Assembly (NCBI GenBank): GCA_963809925.1
Contig: CAWELH010000008.1
Span: 682,001-746,000, forward strand
Direction: 5' to 3'
Length of the DNA stretch: 64,000 nucleotides
Source of the DNA: DASQZK01 sp963809925
GTDB taxonomy: Bacteria > Bacteroidota > Bacteroidia > Bacteroidales > GCA-2748055
A program made the translations under genes and the position numbers. The notes below the pieces were generated by a model. The model saw only the letters and a list, made by a program, of their open reading frames with translations, did no database searches and was not told the DNA's origin. Positions 35,989-44,593 of the stretch are shown here, in pieces (positions within the stretch are counted from its first letter, which is position 1; each line of letters begins with the position of its first letter).

Positions 35989-36016
35989 CCACCTTCGTAG
36001 AGGCTTCGGCGGACGC
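35988..36016. repeat. Dispersed inverted-repeat element, reverse copy
   Basis: Reads TCCACCTTCG...CGGCGGACGC; its reverse complement matches the element beside glmS at 11128-11153 (GCGTCCGCC-GAAGG-GGA pattern) at most positions. It is a dispersed small stem-loop, probably of the same nature as other REP-like elements. Confidence 0.6.
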
Positions 36017-36137
36017 GGTTTAGTGAATTGGGGATGTTTGAAATGAAGATCGTTATTTAATTAATTTACTGTTTGTGGGTGAGCACCGCCTTCGACAGAC
36101 TCAGGGACCGGGGTCGTTTACAATTATATGGGAATTT

Positions 36138-36161
36138 GTCGTTTCGGCTCCGCTCAACGAC
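36138..36161. repeat. Hairpin GTCGTT/AACGAC, copy 1
   Basis: Six-bp arms around a 12-nt loop that reads TCGGCTCCGCTC, followed by a T run; 36085-36109 also holds ACAGACTCAGGGACCG. The same pair of motifs recurs at 51980-52057, 16 kb away. Confidence 0.6.
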
Positions 36162-36229
36162 TTTTTTTACTAGAGTAATCATGTTACTTGAGGAACCTAC
36201 TGAATGAGGCGTAGTACGTTATCGAAGGC

Positions 36230-37000
36230 GGTCCCATTTTTATAGCCACGGCAACGCCACTGATTGGAACAAGCCCGATTCCCTATACTCCGGAGGGTTT
36301 ACATTATAATAGCCACGATAAAGCCCATGGTAGAAACGTTCCCGATTCTCCCTACCGCGGAGCGGTAAAATTATAGTAGCCACGGTAACGTCCGTGGTTG
36401 AAACGCCCTCGATTCCCCAAACCCCGGAGGGGTTTAATACGTGTTCAAAAGACCTGTTAATATTAAATCGAAAAAAAAATCAGCCTTCACCTTGTCGAAA
36501 TATTGGCGTGCCCTCCGGGGACGCGGGAAACATCACCTCGCTTACCACGGGCGTTACCGTGGCTACTATAATTTTACCGCTCCGCGGTAGGGAGTGGTTC
36601 AAAGAAAATCGTAGCAGGTCAAATCACGTTATATTGAACTTAAATTTTAATCGATCTACCCTCCATAGGATACTTCACTACAACTTATGTGAACTTATGT
36701 GCCTTATGTGGTTCAATAAAAGTATTTTGCGGTGATGTCCGGGAGAGATCGGGATGGGAAATGTATTAAACCCCTCCGGGGTTTGGGAATCGAGAGCGTT
36801 TCAACCACGGACGTGACCGTGGCTACTATAATTTTACCGCTCCGCGGTAGGGAGTGGTTCAAAGAAAATCGTAGCAGGTCAAATCACGTTATATTGAACT
36901 TAAATTTTAATCGATCTACCCTCCATAGGATACTTCACTACAACTTATGTGAACTTATGTGCCTTATGTGGTTCAACAATAATAATTTACGGTGATGTCC
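36230..37000. repeat. Repeat island 1: paired-hairpin composite element
   Basis: After degenerate copies (36240-36350) come hairpin B (TACCGC/GCGGTA, 36352-36366), hairpin A (CCACGGTAACGTCCGTGG, 36380-36397) and hairpin C (AACCCC/GGGGTT, about 36420-36436). A linker with an A8-rich tract and CCCTCCGGGGACGCGGGAAA follows. Then come two direct repeats of 260 bp (36545-36804 and 36805-37000, the second shortened) that carry A and B in reverse order plus a tail with CTTATGTG three times. The whole layout is repeated, inverted, at 53.7-54.8 kb. No coding capacity that looks real. It fills the gap between the convergent gldN and manC genes. Confidence 0.85.
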
Positions 37001-37046
37001 TGATCAATTGAAAATGATGCGCTATGACGGAAATCACCCCTCTCCC

Positions 37047-38141
37047 TCAAATATACTCCTCCCCACCGCTCATCTTCACATCATTCACAAAGGTTTTGAT
37101 CCGCTGTTCCTGGTCCATCTTGCAGATCAGCAGGACGTCGTTATTGTCGACGACCACAAAGTCTTCAAGGCCCTGGATGACGACAAGCTTTTTCCCGCCA
37201 ACATTAAGGAGTGAGCGTTCTGTGTCGTAAAGAAAGATATTCTGACCCATGGGGGCATTTTGTTTATCATCGTGCTCCGCCAGATCGTAGAGTGAACCCC
37301 ACGTTCCGAGATCGCTCCACCCGATATCGGTGGCCAAAACAAAGACATTATCGGCTTTTTCCATAATGCCGTAATCGATGGAAATATTCTTGCACCCTGC
37401 ATAGGTTTCTTCGATAAAATCGGCTTCCTTATCAGTGCCATAAAACTTTGTGCCTTCTTCAAAGGCTGCACTGACATCCGGAAGATAACGCTGGAAAGCA
37501 TCCAGCACTGTTCGTAGCGACCAGAAGAAAATCCCGGCATTCCAGAAAAATTCTCCGCTTTCATAAAATACTTTGGCAAGCTTCAGGTCGGGTTTTTCGG
37601 TAAAAGTCTTTACTTTCTGAAGTATAGAGTCTTCATTTTCCTCCATGGATCCCTTCTCGGCCTGTATATATCCGTACCCGGTTTCAGGACGACTGGGCTG
37701 GATTCCAAGGGTGAGCAGGGCATCGTTCTTGTCGACGAAATCAAGCCCTTTTCGGAGCGCCTTACGGAATACCTCTTCCTTCAGTATAAGATGGTCGGAG
37801 GGTGCAATGACCATTCGTGCTTCCGGGTCCTTACGTCTGATGCTAAAAGATGCATATGCCAAGCAGGGTGCCGTATTCCTCCTGTAGGGTTCAAGGAGAA
37901 TGTTCTCCTCCTCCATGGAAGGAAGCTGCTGTCTGATCAGATCACGGTATTCGGCATTGCTGACAATATAAATGTTTTCAACCGGTATTACGGAGGCGAA
38001 CCGGTCGAATGTTTGCTGAAGCAACGTGCTGCCTACACCTAGAATATCAAGAAACTGCTTCGGGCGTGACGTTCTGCTCAGAGGCCAGAAACGGCTACCC
38101 ACTCCGCCGGCCATAATTACACAATAGTCATGTTTGTTCAT
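37047..38141 (-). CDS. manC: Mannose-1-phosphate guanylyltransferase
   Basis: Makes GDP-mannose, precursor of mannose, fucose and related sugars in surface glycans. N-terminal signature IMAGGVGSRFWPLSRTSRPKQF, the sugar-binding ETGYGYI, TFTEKPD, FFWNAGIFFW, and DIGWSDLGTWGSLYDL all fit. 364 aa means the nucleotidyltransferase and its left-handed helix end are present, but not the C-terminal phosphomannose isomerase cupin of bifunctional enzymes. It is read toward repeat island 1; its stop is 47 bp from the island. Divergent from mlaE, with 279 bp between. Confidence 0.94.
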   Translation of the reverse strand: MNKHDYCVIMAGGVGSRFWPLSRTSRPKQFLDILGVGSTLLQQTFDRFASVIPVENIYIVSNAEYRDLIRQQLPSMEEENILLEPYRRNTAPCLAYASFSIRRKDPEARMVIAPSDHLILKEEVFRKALRKGLDFVDKNDALLTLGIQPSRPETGYGYIQAEKGSMEENEDSILQKVKTFTEKPDLKLAKVFYESGEFFWNAGIFFWSLRTVLDAFQRYLPDVSAAFEEGTKFYGTDKEADFIEETYAGCKNISIDYGIMEKADNVFVLATDIGWSDLGTWGSLYDLAEHDDKQNAPMGQNIFLYDTERSLLNVGGKKLVVIQGLEDFVVVDNNDVLLICKMDQEQRIKTFVNDVKMSGGEEYI

Positions 38142-38395
38142 AACCTGTTTTCTGTTTATTTCGAACTTGAAACTAATTCTAAAAAATGAATTAATAATTC
38201 AAATATCCGATCTTTTCCATAAATCGGTTGTTTCTAATGATTAACAACGACTACACGGCCTGTTATAAAATGTTGACCATCACATCCGACATTCCCCTCG
38301 AAAGCGGACTAGGGTAAAAGTAAAGGATATTTTACAGACTGACAGATATTATAGAATGTTTTAAAATGGAAACTGGTCAATCCCAAGAATAATAG

Positions 38396-38403
38396 TAATT
38401 TTG
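38396..38403 (+). promoter_or_regulatory. mlaE -7 element TAATTTTG
   Basis: Exact TAnnTTTG match 17 bp before the ATG at 38421. No clear -33 at the usual distance. The remaining 38142-38395 spacer toward manC holds no gene I can support. Confidence 0.55.
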
Positions 38404-38420
38404 AAACAAATAAAGAAACT

Positions 38421-39161
38421 ATGAAGTTTTTTGAACAGGCGGGACGATATTTTATGTTATTGTGGAAAGTATTTGCCAAACCTGAGAAATTCCGGATATA
38501 TTACAATCAGACAATCAGTGAGATAGAAAGCCTGGGCATTAATTCATTCGGGATCGTCGTCATCATTTCTCTCTTTGTCGGAGCCGTAATCACCATCCAG
38601 ACAAATTTTAACATTGAGAACCCACTACTCCCAAGATACCTTGTCGGTGTTACGGTGAGGGACTCCCTGCTGCTTGAGTTTTCATCTACCATGGTGGCGC
38701 TGATCCTGGCCGGTAAAGTAGGATCAAACATCGCTTCCGAGATCGGGACCATGCGGGTATCAGAACAGATAGATGCTCTTGAGATCATGGGCGTTAACTC
38801 AGCCAGTTTTCTCATCTTTCCCAAGATCATTGCTGCTGTATTCTTTTTCCCCATCCTTTCCCTCCTGAGCATGTTTGTTGGTATCTTCGGTGGTTACCTG
38901 GTTTGCGTTATCACTGACTTACTGTCGGCAGCTGATTATATTTACGGGATCCAGTATGCGTTTTACCCGTATTATATAAGTTATGCCCTGACGAAAACAG
39001 TATTCTATGCCTTTATCATTGTAACCGTATCTGCTTTTCAGGGCTATTACGCGGAAGGCGGGGCCCTGGAGGTAGGACGTTCAAGTACGAGAGCTGTTGT
39101 TTACAGCAGTATCCTCATCCTGCTGGCTAACCTCATCCTTACTAAACTTATTCTTTCATGA
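38421..39161 (+). CDS. mlaE: MlaE-type ABC transporter permease
   Basis: Inner-membrane permease of the phospholipid transport system that keeps the outer membrane asymmetric. 246 aa with five or six hydrophobic segments. The DUF140 signature includes FVGAVITIQTNFNI, LLLEFSSTMVALILAGKVGSNIASEIGTM and EQIDALEIMGVNSASFLIFPK. It overlaps the ATPase gene mlaF by 4 bp. The MlaD substrate-binding partner, which often follows in Bacteroidota, is not in this window. Confidence 0.93.
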   Translation: MKFFEQAGRYFMLLWKVFAKPEKFRIYYNQTISEIESLGINSFGIVVIISLFVGAVITIQTNFNIENPLLPRYLVGVTVRDSLLLEFSSTMVALILAGKVGSNIASEIGTMRVSEQIDALEIMGVNSASFLIFPKIIAAVFFFPILSLLSMFVGIFGGYLVCVITDLLSAADYIYGIQYAFYPYYISYALTKTVFYAFIIVTVSAFQGYYAEGGALEVGRSSTRAVVYSSILILLANLILTKLILS

Positions 39162-39904
39162 TCATCGTCAAGAATGTAACCAAGAGGTTTTCCGGAAACA
39201 CGGTCCTTGAAAATGTGTCTGTGACATTTGAAAAGGGTAAAACCAACCTGATCATCGGAGAAAGCGGATCCGGTAAAACTGTGTTGCTGAAATCCATCGT
39301 CGGACTCCATGAGATCGATGAGGGGGAGATCTGGTTTGACGATCGCCTGTACAATACGCTAAGCTTCAAAGACAAAAAAGCTATCCGGAAAGAGATTGGA
39401 ATGCTCTTCCAGGGTGCAGCCCTGTTCGACTCATCCACCGTTGAACAGAATGTAAAATTTCCGCTGGACATGTTCACGAATATGACCGAATCCGAAAAGC
39501 TTGACAGGGTGAATTTTTGCCTTACAAGGGTAAATATCATCGGCTCTAACAAGCTGTATCCTGACGAGCTCAGTGGCGGTATGAAAAAGAGGGTGGCCAT
39601 AGCCCGTGCCATATCACTCAATCCCAAATACCTGTTTTGTGATGAACCAAACTCCGGACTCGATCCGAAAACAGCTATACTCATCGATAACCTGATCAAG
39701 GAAATTACAGAAGAATTCAATATCACGACCATTGTAAATACACACGATATGAATTCCGTGCTTGAGATCGGCGACAAAGTTATCTTTATCTATGAGGGCA
39801 AGAAAATGTGGGAAGGGACAAAACAGGACATTCTTCATACCAGCAATGAAACGCTGAACGATTTTGTGTTTGCGACCACACTGGCTCAGCAGCTGAAAAA
39901 ATAG
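39158..39904 (+). CDS. mlaF: MlaF-type ABC transporter ATP-binding protein
   Basis: ATPase of the lipid transporter. Walker A GESGSGKTVLL, Q-loop MLFQGAALFDS (with the Mla-type ALFDS), signature LSGGMKKRVAIARAI, Walker B YLFCDEPNSGLDP and switch His in VNTHDM. 248 aa. Starts inside the last codons of mlaE (ATGA), so the pair is translated together. Confidence 0.94.
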   Translation: MIIVKNVTKRFSGNTVLENVSVTFEKGKTNLIIGESGSGKTVLLKSIVGLHEIDEGEIWFDDRLYNTLSFKDKKAIRKEIGMLFQGAALFDSSTVEQNVKFPLDMFTNMTESEKLDRVNFCLTRVNIIGSNKLYPDELSGGMKKRVAIARAISLNPKYLFCDEPNSGLDPKTAILIDNLIKEITEEFNITTIVNTHDMNSVLEIGDKVIFIYEGKKMWEGTKQDILHTSNETLNDFVFATTLAQQLKK

Positions 39905-40227
39905 AACTTATTTAATGCCCACCTACCTCTGTCATCCCTATCACTACTTCAAAATAAAATCCAGCCATCCATACTGATTTCTTTTCTGAAAAAATGATAA
40001 CTTACTACCCGGTTGCTGAAAAGGTCATCCTGGAAATTATCAACCAGACTACCGGAAAAGAGCGGCGCTTCCATTAATGGTGTGCCTTGCGCGAGTACCT
40101 GACAGAATTCATAATTATGATTTCCGGTGGCAGTGGGTGATGAACTATTGTCAGAGACCTTAAGAAACTGCGGCTGCGCTATTCATACTTCATGCTATGG
40201 ATGAAGCATATCTCAAATCGTTAAACT
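39905..40227. other. Intergenic stretch without recognised feature
   Basis: 323 bp between mlaF and mobA. I find no gene, RNA or clear promoter. There is no mlaD remnant that I can see. Confidence 0.5.
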
Positions 40228-40815
40228 ATGCTGTCAGGAATTCTGCTTGCCGGGGGAAAAAGCCTGAGAATGGGCCGGAATAAGGCTTTCCTGAAGTTCA
40301 GGGGGAAGGAGCTATACCATTATCCACTTGCCGTCCTGGAAGAACTTTGCGACGATATTGTCTTCAGCGCACCCGAAGATTTGTTTCCCAAGGAACAGCC
40401 GTACCGCATAGTTCCCGATATCTACCCTTCAAAAGGCCCGCTCAGCGGTATTCACAGCTGTCTTAAACAGGTCAGACATGAAAAAGCCGTCGTGTTGAGC
40501 TGTGACATACCTTTCATAACAAAGGGATTTATCACTGCCATGGAAACGTTGATGGGGGATGCAAAGGTTATCGCAGGTACCGGCATTGACGGGCGACCGG
40601 AACCGCTGGCAGGGATCTACTCGGCCAACCTCTGGCCTTATATCGAAACATTACTTTTGGAGGACAAGCTCAAAATGGCAGATTTCTTAACGCGCTCTGA
40701 AGCGAAACTTGTGGATGTTACCAGTATCGGCTTCGATCCGCGACAGCTGTTCTTCAATGTGAATGATCAAAGCGACTTCAACCTTCTGCATGATCTTAAC
40801 CCACCGATTGGATGA
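40228..40815 (+). CDS. mobA: Molybdenum cofactor guanylyltransferase MobA-like
   Basis: Adds GMP to molybdopterin to make the guanine dinucleotide cofactor. LLAGGKSLRMGRNKAFL is the nucleotide-binding loop (GGxSxRMGxxK), followed by VPDIYPSKGPLSGIHSCL, VLSCDIPFIT and DGRPEPLAGIYS. 195 aa, typical. The gene stands alone here; no other molybdenum gene is in the window, so the molybdoenzymes it serves are elsewhere. Confidence 0.9.
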   Translation: MLSGILLAGGKSLRMGRNKAFLKFRGKELYHYPLAVLEELCDDIVFSAPEDLFPKEQPYRIVPDIYPSKGPLSGIHSCLKQVRHEKAVVLSCDIPFITKGFITAMETLMGDAKVIAGTGIDGRPEPLAGIYSANLWPYIETLLLEDKLKMADFLTRSEAKLVDVTSIGFDPRQLFFNVNDQSDFNLLHDLNPPIG

Positions 40816-40969
40816 ACCTGCTTTGCTGTGACTGAGGGGAAATCTGAGTACTGCAAAAAAATCGGTACCGTCATTCCGGCTTCCGGTATATCCCAAGGCC
40901 GGCACCTCGTGGCACATAGCTTTCGCCGGTAAATACAAACTGGCAGCGGAGGATTTACGATGACAATAA

Positions 40970-41203
40970 CTAATCTACTTCCTCAAAATCCACATAATCC
41001 CCCACGTCCTTTTTGAGGTGTTTTTTATTGTTTATATCGTTGTTTTCCAAACTGACATCGCCCTCACGGGATTTCTTTTCTGGGTTATCCCCTGAATTAA
41101 ACGGATTACTACTGCTGCCAGAGCCAGGAAAAAACATACGTCCGAGCATACGTACTACCAGGTAGACAAGAAAAAATATGATTACAATTCTGAAAATTCC
41201 CAT
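40970..41203 (-). CDS. DUF4834 family small membrane protein
   Basis: 77 aa with one N-terminal transmembrane helix (FRIVIIFFLVYLVVRMLGRMFF) and a charged, disordered tail ending DVGDYVDFEEVD, the closing motif seen in DUF4834 proteins. Function unknown; the family occurs throughout Bacteroidota. It has its own -7 element. Confidence 0.8.
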   Translation of the reverse strand: MGIFRIVIIFFLVYLVVRMLGRMFFPGSGSSSNPFNSGDNPEKKSREGDVSLENNDINNKKHLKKDVGDYVDFEEVD

Positions 41204-41220
41204 ATTTCACAAAATTTGCT

Positions 41221-41228
41221 CAAAGGTA
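41221..41228 (-). promoter_or_regulatory. -7 element TACCTTTG for the DUF4834 gene
   Basis: Exact TAnnTTTG match on the minus strand, 17 bp before the ATG at 41203. The 41229-41447 spacer has no other feature I can support. Confidence 0.6.
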
Positions 41229-41447
41229 CGTTTTTTTGTATGTGAATTGAAATACAACAATCAAATTAACATTTTTTCACAGGTTCCCGGAAATCAGGAA
41301 TCAAGGGTCAATAGAGTGTCGTTCTGAAAAATATACATGTTTTACTGTCCGGCTTCGGGCAAGCGGAAATTTGTTACCGGCCATGCCAGGGTTACCGCCG
41401 GATACCGGGGGCATCTGTGTTGGTCACCTTTAACCCGGTAGTGGAAA

Positions 41448-42914
41448 TCAGTCGACTAAAGGTTTGTCGTAAGTTTTGTGGTTGAGTTTTTTACAGCCGA
41501 ACATGAAGTTCACACCCATCTTAAAGTTCACATATCTGGTGTCGACCGGCCAGAAATACACAGAAGGTCCCGTATCACTTATAAAGTACAGATTCAGGGG
41601 ACCTGCTTTTAAAGCAAGGCCAAAGCCCAGGTTCTTATAGGTGTTATTGATCACTGAGTAACTGAAGGTTGTGCTAAGCAGCCGTATGGGATAAAGATTG
41701 GCCGAGACAGTAAACTGCTGCCTTACATCGCCTTTGTAAAAAGAAGTTCTTGACAGCACACCGAAGCTGATCTTCGGATGTACATAAAATGCCGCACCGG
41801 CATAAAGTTTTGAGGGCAGCCAGGTACTATATGCCTTTTCCGTCGCCGTAAAGTTATTGAAAGTCTCATCCATGGAATCGACAAAGGCTTGCTGCCAGTC
41901 ATTGTCATCACCATCATCCGATGATGTAATAGGAATACCCAGAAACTCGTAATCGACATTGGATGACAGGTTGTGAACGCCGTCTTTCCATTTTATCCTG
42001 CCGAAATCGACCAGACTGGCTGAAATCTGCAGCCAGTCGAACACACGGTAATCAACACCCAGATCTGCAGCCAGGCCGAAATTCATGGGATTGATGATCA
42101 TCCCCGGGATATCCTTCACTCCCAGGTCATCACGTATGTCCGTACTATCAAAATCAACCATCCCTTCTTCATTATAGACAACATTTACGAAAGGTACTGC
42201 GGCATCGAGTTGGATGGCGGAATGAATTGGCCAGACTTCCTCGTTGGAAGTAAATGTATGGTCGAATTTGGTGATCTGAAGGTTTGCCTGCCCGAATAAC
42301 ACTTTGACTTTCCATCCGATCGTAAGCTTTTCGCTCAGTTTCTGACTTATCCCAACTGACATCTCATTGAACAGACTCATCTCTGCTCCCAAACCATTGA
42401 AATCAAACGACATTGCCGAATCAGGACCGTAGGTGAATAATTTGACCAGATCCCTGGGATAGAAAACATTTGACATAACGCGCTCTCGTATATCGACCGT
42501 AACAAAGGTGTTTTCCGAAGAGGTGAATCCAAATGTCAGTATGGAGGTGGCAAATTCGGCTTCCATGCTGTTCCTGTCTTTCATCAGGTTCAGGAAGGCA
42601 ACCTTGTCAAAACGATGATCAAAAAGATGGACAAGTTTGCCCGTTTCCGGATCAACCTTTAGCATGTCGCCCAGGCCGAAGGAGCTGCTCTCTGCTTTCA
42701 GCTGCAATGACCCCACACCGGGAATTCCGAAAAACGACCTGCAATCTGGCCGGAAGGCAGGATTCAGTTCCCCGGTCTGGGGAATTCCCCTCATGAAATA
42801 CTGTGTACTGACCTGCTGCGCGGAAACCTGAACAGATAAAAAAAGGACGGCAGAAAGGATCAGAAGGCAGTATTGTGATATATGTCGCATAATGGTATAT
42901 TTTCCTGTTATCAT
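41448..42914 (-). CDS. DUF5723 family outer-membrane beta-barrel protein
   Basis: A 488-aa exported protein: signal peptide LLILSAVLFLSVQVSAQQ, then STQYFMRGIPQTGELNPAFRP and a beta-rich body with many alternating aromatic strands, as in the DUF5723 family of predicted outer-membrane barrels in Bacteroidota. It starts at 42914 through an ATGA overlap with the upstream lipoprotein gene; an internal ATG at 42890 is the other possible start and gives a better-centred signal peptide. It is the last of three envelope genes on this strand. Function unknown. Confidence 0.78.
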   Translation of the reverse strand: MITGKYTIMRHISQYCLLILSAVLFLSVQVSAQQVSTQYFMRGIPQTGELNPAFRPDCRSFFGIPGVGSLQLKAESSSFGLGDMLKVDPETGKLVHLFDHRFDKVAFLNLMKDRNSMEAEFATSILTFGFTSSENTFVTVDIRERVMSNVFYPRDLVKLFTYGPDSAMSFDFNGLGAEMSLFNEMSVGISQKLSEKLTIGWKVKVLFGQANLQITKFDHTFTSNEEVWPIHSAIQLDAAVPFVNVVYNEEGMVDFDSTDIRDDLGVKDIPGMIINPMNFGLAADLGVDYRVFDWLQISASLVDFGRIKWKDGVHNLSSNVDYEFLGIPITSSDDGDDNDWQQAFVDSMDETFNNFTATEKAYSTWLPSKLYAGAAFYVHPKISFGVLSRTSFYKGDVRQQFTVSANLYPIRLLSTTFSYSVINNTYKNLGFGLALKAGPLNLYFISDTGPSVYFWPVDTRYVNFKMGVNFMFGCKKLNHKTYDKPLVD

Positions 42915-44575
42915 TTGTCTGAACCATTCAAATTCAATGTCAGTTTGGCTCTTACTTTTAATTTGAAATCTACATTGTAAAAGGAATAGAACTTCACATA
43001 CTTCCCTGAAGCAGCATCCTTCGTATTTACACTTGCTCTCAGCATGATAAATTTCGATGGCTTGATCGCTTCCATCCTTTCTGCAGTAAATTCAACGGCT
43101 TTTGAGCTCTCCACGCGTTCTGAGACTTTGTCTTCACTATCGAGTAAAGCTGCAGGAAGCAGAAGATCATTATCGAGAAAGAGGGAATCCAGTACATTAT
43201 AATTCTCATCCGCAAAATACATCTGCATGTTTACCCTCATGGGAATACCATTCGCGGCATCCAGGGTAAGCCTCAGGTAATCGATCATATCCACATCGCT
43301 GCCGAAACTATCTTCAAAATTAAAATCAAGCGTATCCTGAAGTGAAAATCCTTCGGCATTGATCCATATTGGCAGCACTACTTCAAAGCCCACTTTCAGG
43401 TCGCTGGAGTCCGTAACAAAATTATTATTCGCTGTTGGTCCATCCGGATTAGTGATGGCATGCACTGCATATTCAAAGCTGTTTGGCTGGGTAGCCATAG
43501 CATCGGTGATGTTGCAGTTGTCTTTGCTGATCCCGATAAGCGTATTCACTGGCTGACCGATCATGGAGATATCAGGTGCATCAATGTCAAATGGATTAAC
43601 TCCGTTAAATACAATATCGGTCGAAACATCGTTGAACTCACTGTAGGCCTTGACCTGGGAAAGTTCAATTTGCATGGGTATCCCGTACGAATTGTCAACA
43701 TTCAGATTAAATCTCGGATCGGCAAAAAGGATTTTCCCACCCATGAGTGAATCGCTGAAGAGGTCAATTGATACCTCACCACTGTTCACAAGTACGTCGT
43801 AATCGCCGAGGTAGCCGTAGATACTGCTGAATGAAATATCCTTAAACGTCATGCTGATGTTGCAACTCTCCGAAGCAAGAATCGGGTTTCCTGAATTGAT
43901 CAGATCAAGGTCAAAAGCAAGCGGAAGAGTGGTGGTATCCGGATTCTCGTTATTAAGATACAGAACGGTGCCATCTAGCGGGATATCAATATTGTAAGTG
44001 AAATTGCCTGACGCATCACTGATCTGTATTTCTTTGCGGAAGGCTTCACCGTCGACGAGAATATTGTCGGAATGGATATTGAGGATACCGGTCTGTTTAA
44101 AGGAAGATTCCACCTGGATATTCAGGGTGGCTGTCTTCACATGGATGCTGTCGACTCGCTCGTTATGTGTAAAGACAAACTCGCTGCTTTTCTGTTTTGT
44201 AAAATGAACTGTGTCACCCAGCGCACTGATCAGCCATTCAGGAATATTGATATCCGGGCTGATGAATAATTCGATAAAATCCTGATCGGGAATTTCTACC
44301 ACCTCTGAAGCGGGATATGACCAAAGATCCTGATAGTACGTAAGGTAAAGCAGGCTGTCATCAAACTGCCGTACGTAACCGTTCGTGTCCACCCTGTTCA
44401 GCAGATCTTCAATTGTCAGCGTACCATACGCCAGAGGGGCGGCAATGCCAGGAGTGATCTCAAACTCATCGGAAATATTGTTGAGATCATAGTTGTCAGG
44501 AAAACAGGAAGAGAGCAAGGTCAGGGCAAAGATTACCCCCGCAGTTAAATATGAGCGCGTTAAAAGATCCTTCAT
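42911..44575 (-). CDS. Large hypothetical lipoprotein
   Basis: 554 aa. Signal peptide with lipobox LLSSC at about residue 24, so an outer-membrane lipoprotein. The body is beta-rich with repeated segments of the type ILxxDxxxF and SGNPI; I see two or three weakly repeated domains of 100-130 residues (SFKQTGILNIHSDNILV, AFDLDLINSGNPILASESC) but no family I can name. Context suggests it works with the DUF5723 barrel, to which it is translationally coupled, and the propeller protein 18 bp upstream. Confidence 0.7.
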   Translation of the reverse strand: MKDLLTRSYLTAGVIFALTLLSSCFPDNYDLNNISDEFEITPGIAAPLAYGTLTIEDLLNRVDTNGYVRQFDDSLLYLTYYQDLWSYPASEVVEIPDQDFIELFISPDINIPEWLISALGDTVHFTKQKSSEFVFTHNERVDSIHVKTATLNIQVESSFKQTGILNIHSDNILVDGEAFRKEIQISDASGNFTYNIDIPLDGTVLYLNNENPDTTTLPLAFDLDLINSGNPILASESCNISMTFKDISFSSIYGYLGDYDVLVNSGEVSIDLFSDSLMGGKILFADPRFNLNVDNSYGIPMQIELSQVKAYSEFNDVSTDIVFNGVNPFDIDAPDISMIGQPVNTLIGISKDNCNITDAMATQPNSFEYAVHAITNPDGPTANNNFVTDSSDLKVGFEVVLPIWINAEGFSLQDTLDFNFEDSFGSDVDMIDYLRLTLDAANGIPMRVNMQMYFADENYNVLDSLFLDNDLLLPAALLDSEDKVSERVESSKAVEFTAERMEAIKPSKFIMLRASVNTKDAASGKYVKFYSFYNVDFKLKVRAKLTLNLNGSDK

Positions 44576-44593
44576 ACCGTAAAATTATTTCTT

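Noticed and set aside
36394..36995. Two similar plus-strand frames of 113 and 87 codons
   Set aside because: They cover the hairpins and direct repeats of island 1; the similarity to each other comes from the DNA repeat.
39905..40227. Possible mlaD or other gene after mlaF
   Set aside because: No frame with MlaD/MCE features; only short frames broken by stops.
41204..41447. Search for tRNA, riboswitch or sRNA in this and other short intergenic gaps
   Set aside because: No cloverleaf, no T-loop GTTCRANYC context and no known riboswitch core was seen by eye; structural RNA search tools would be needed to exclude weak ones.
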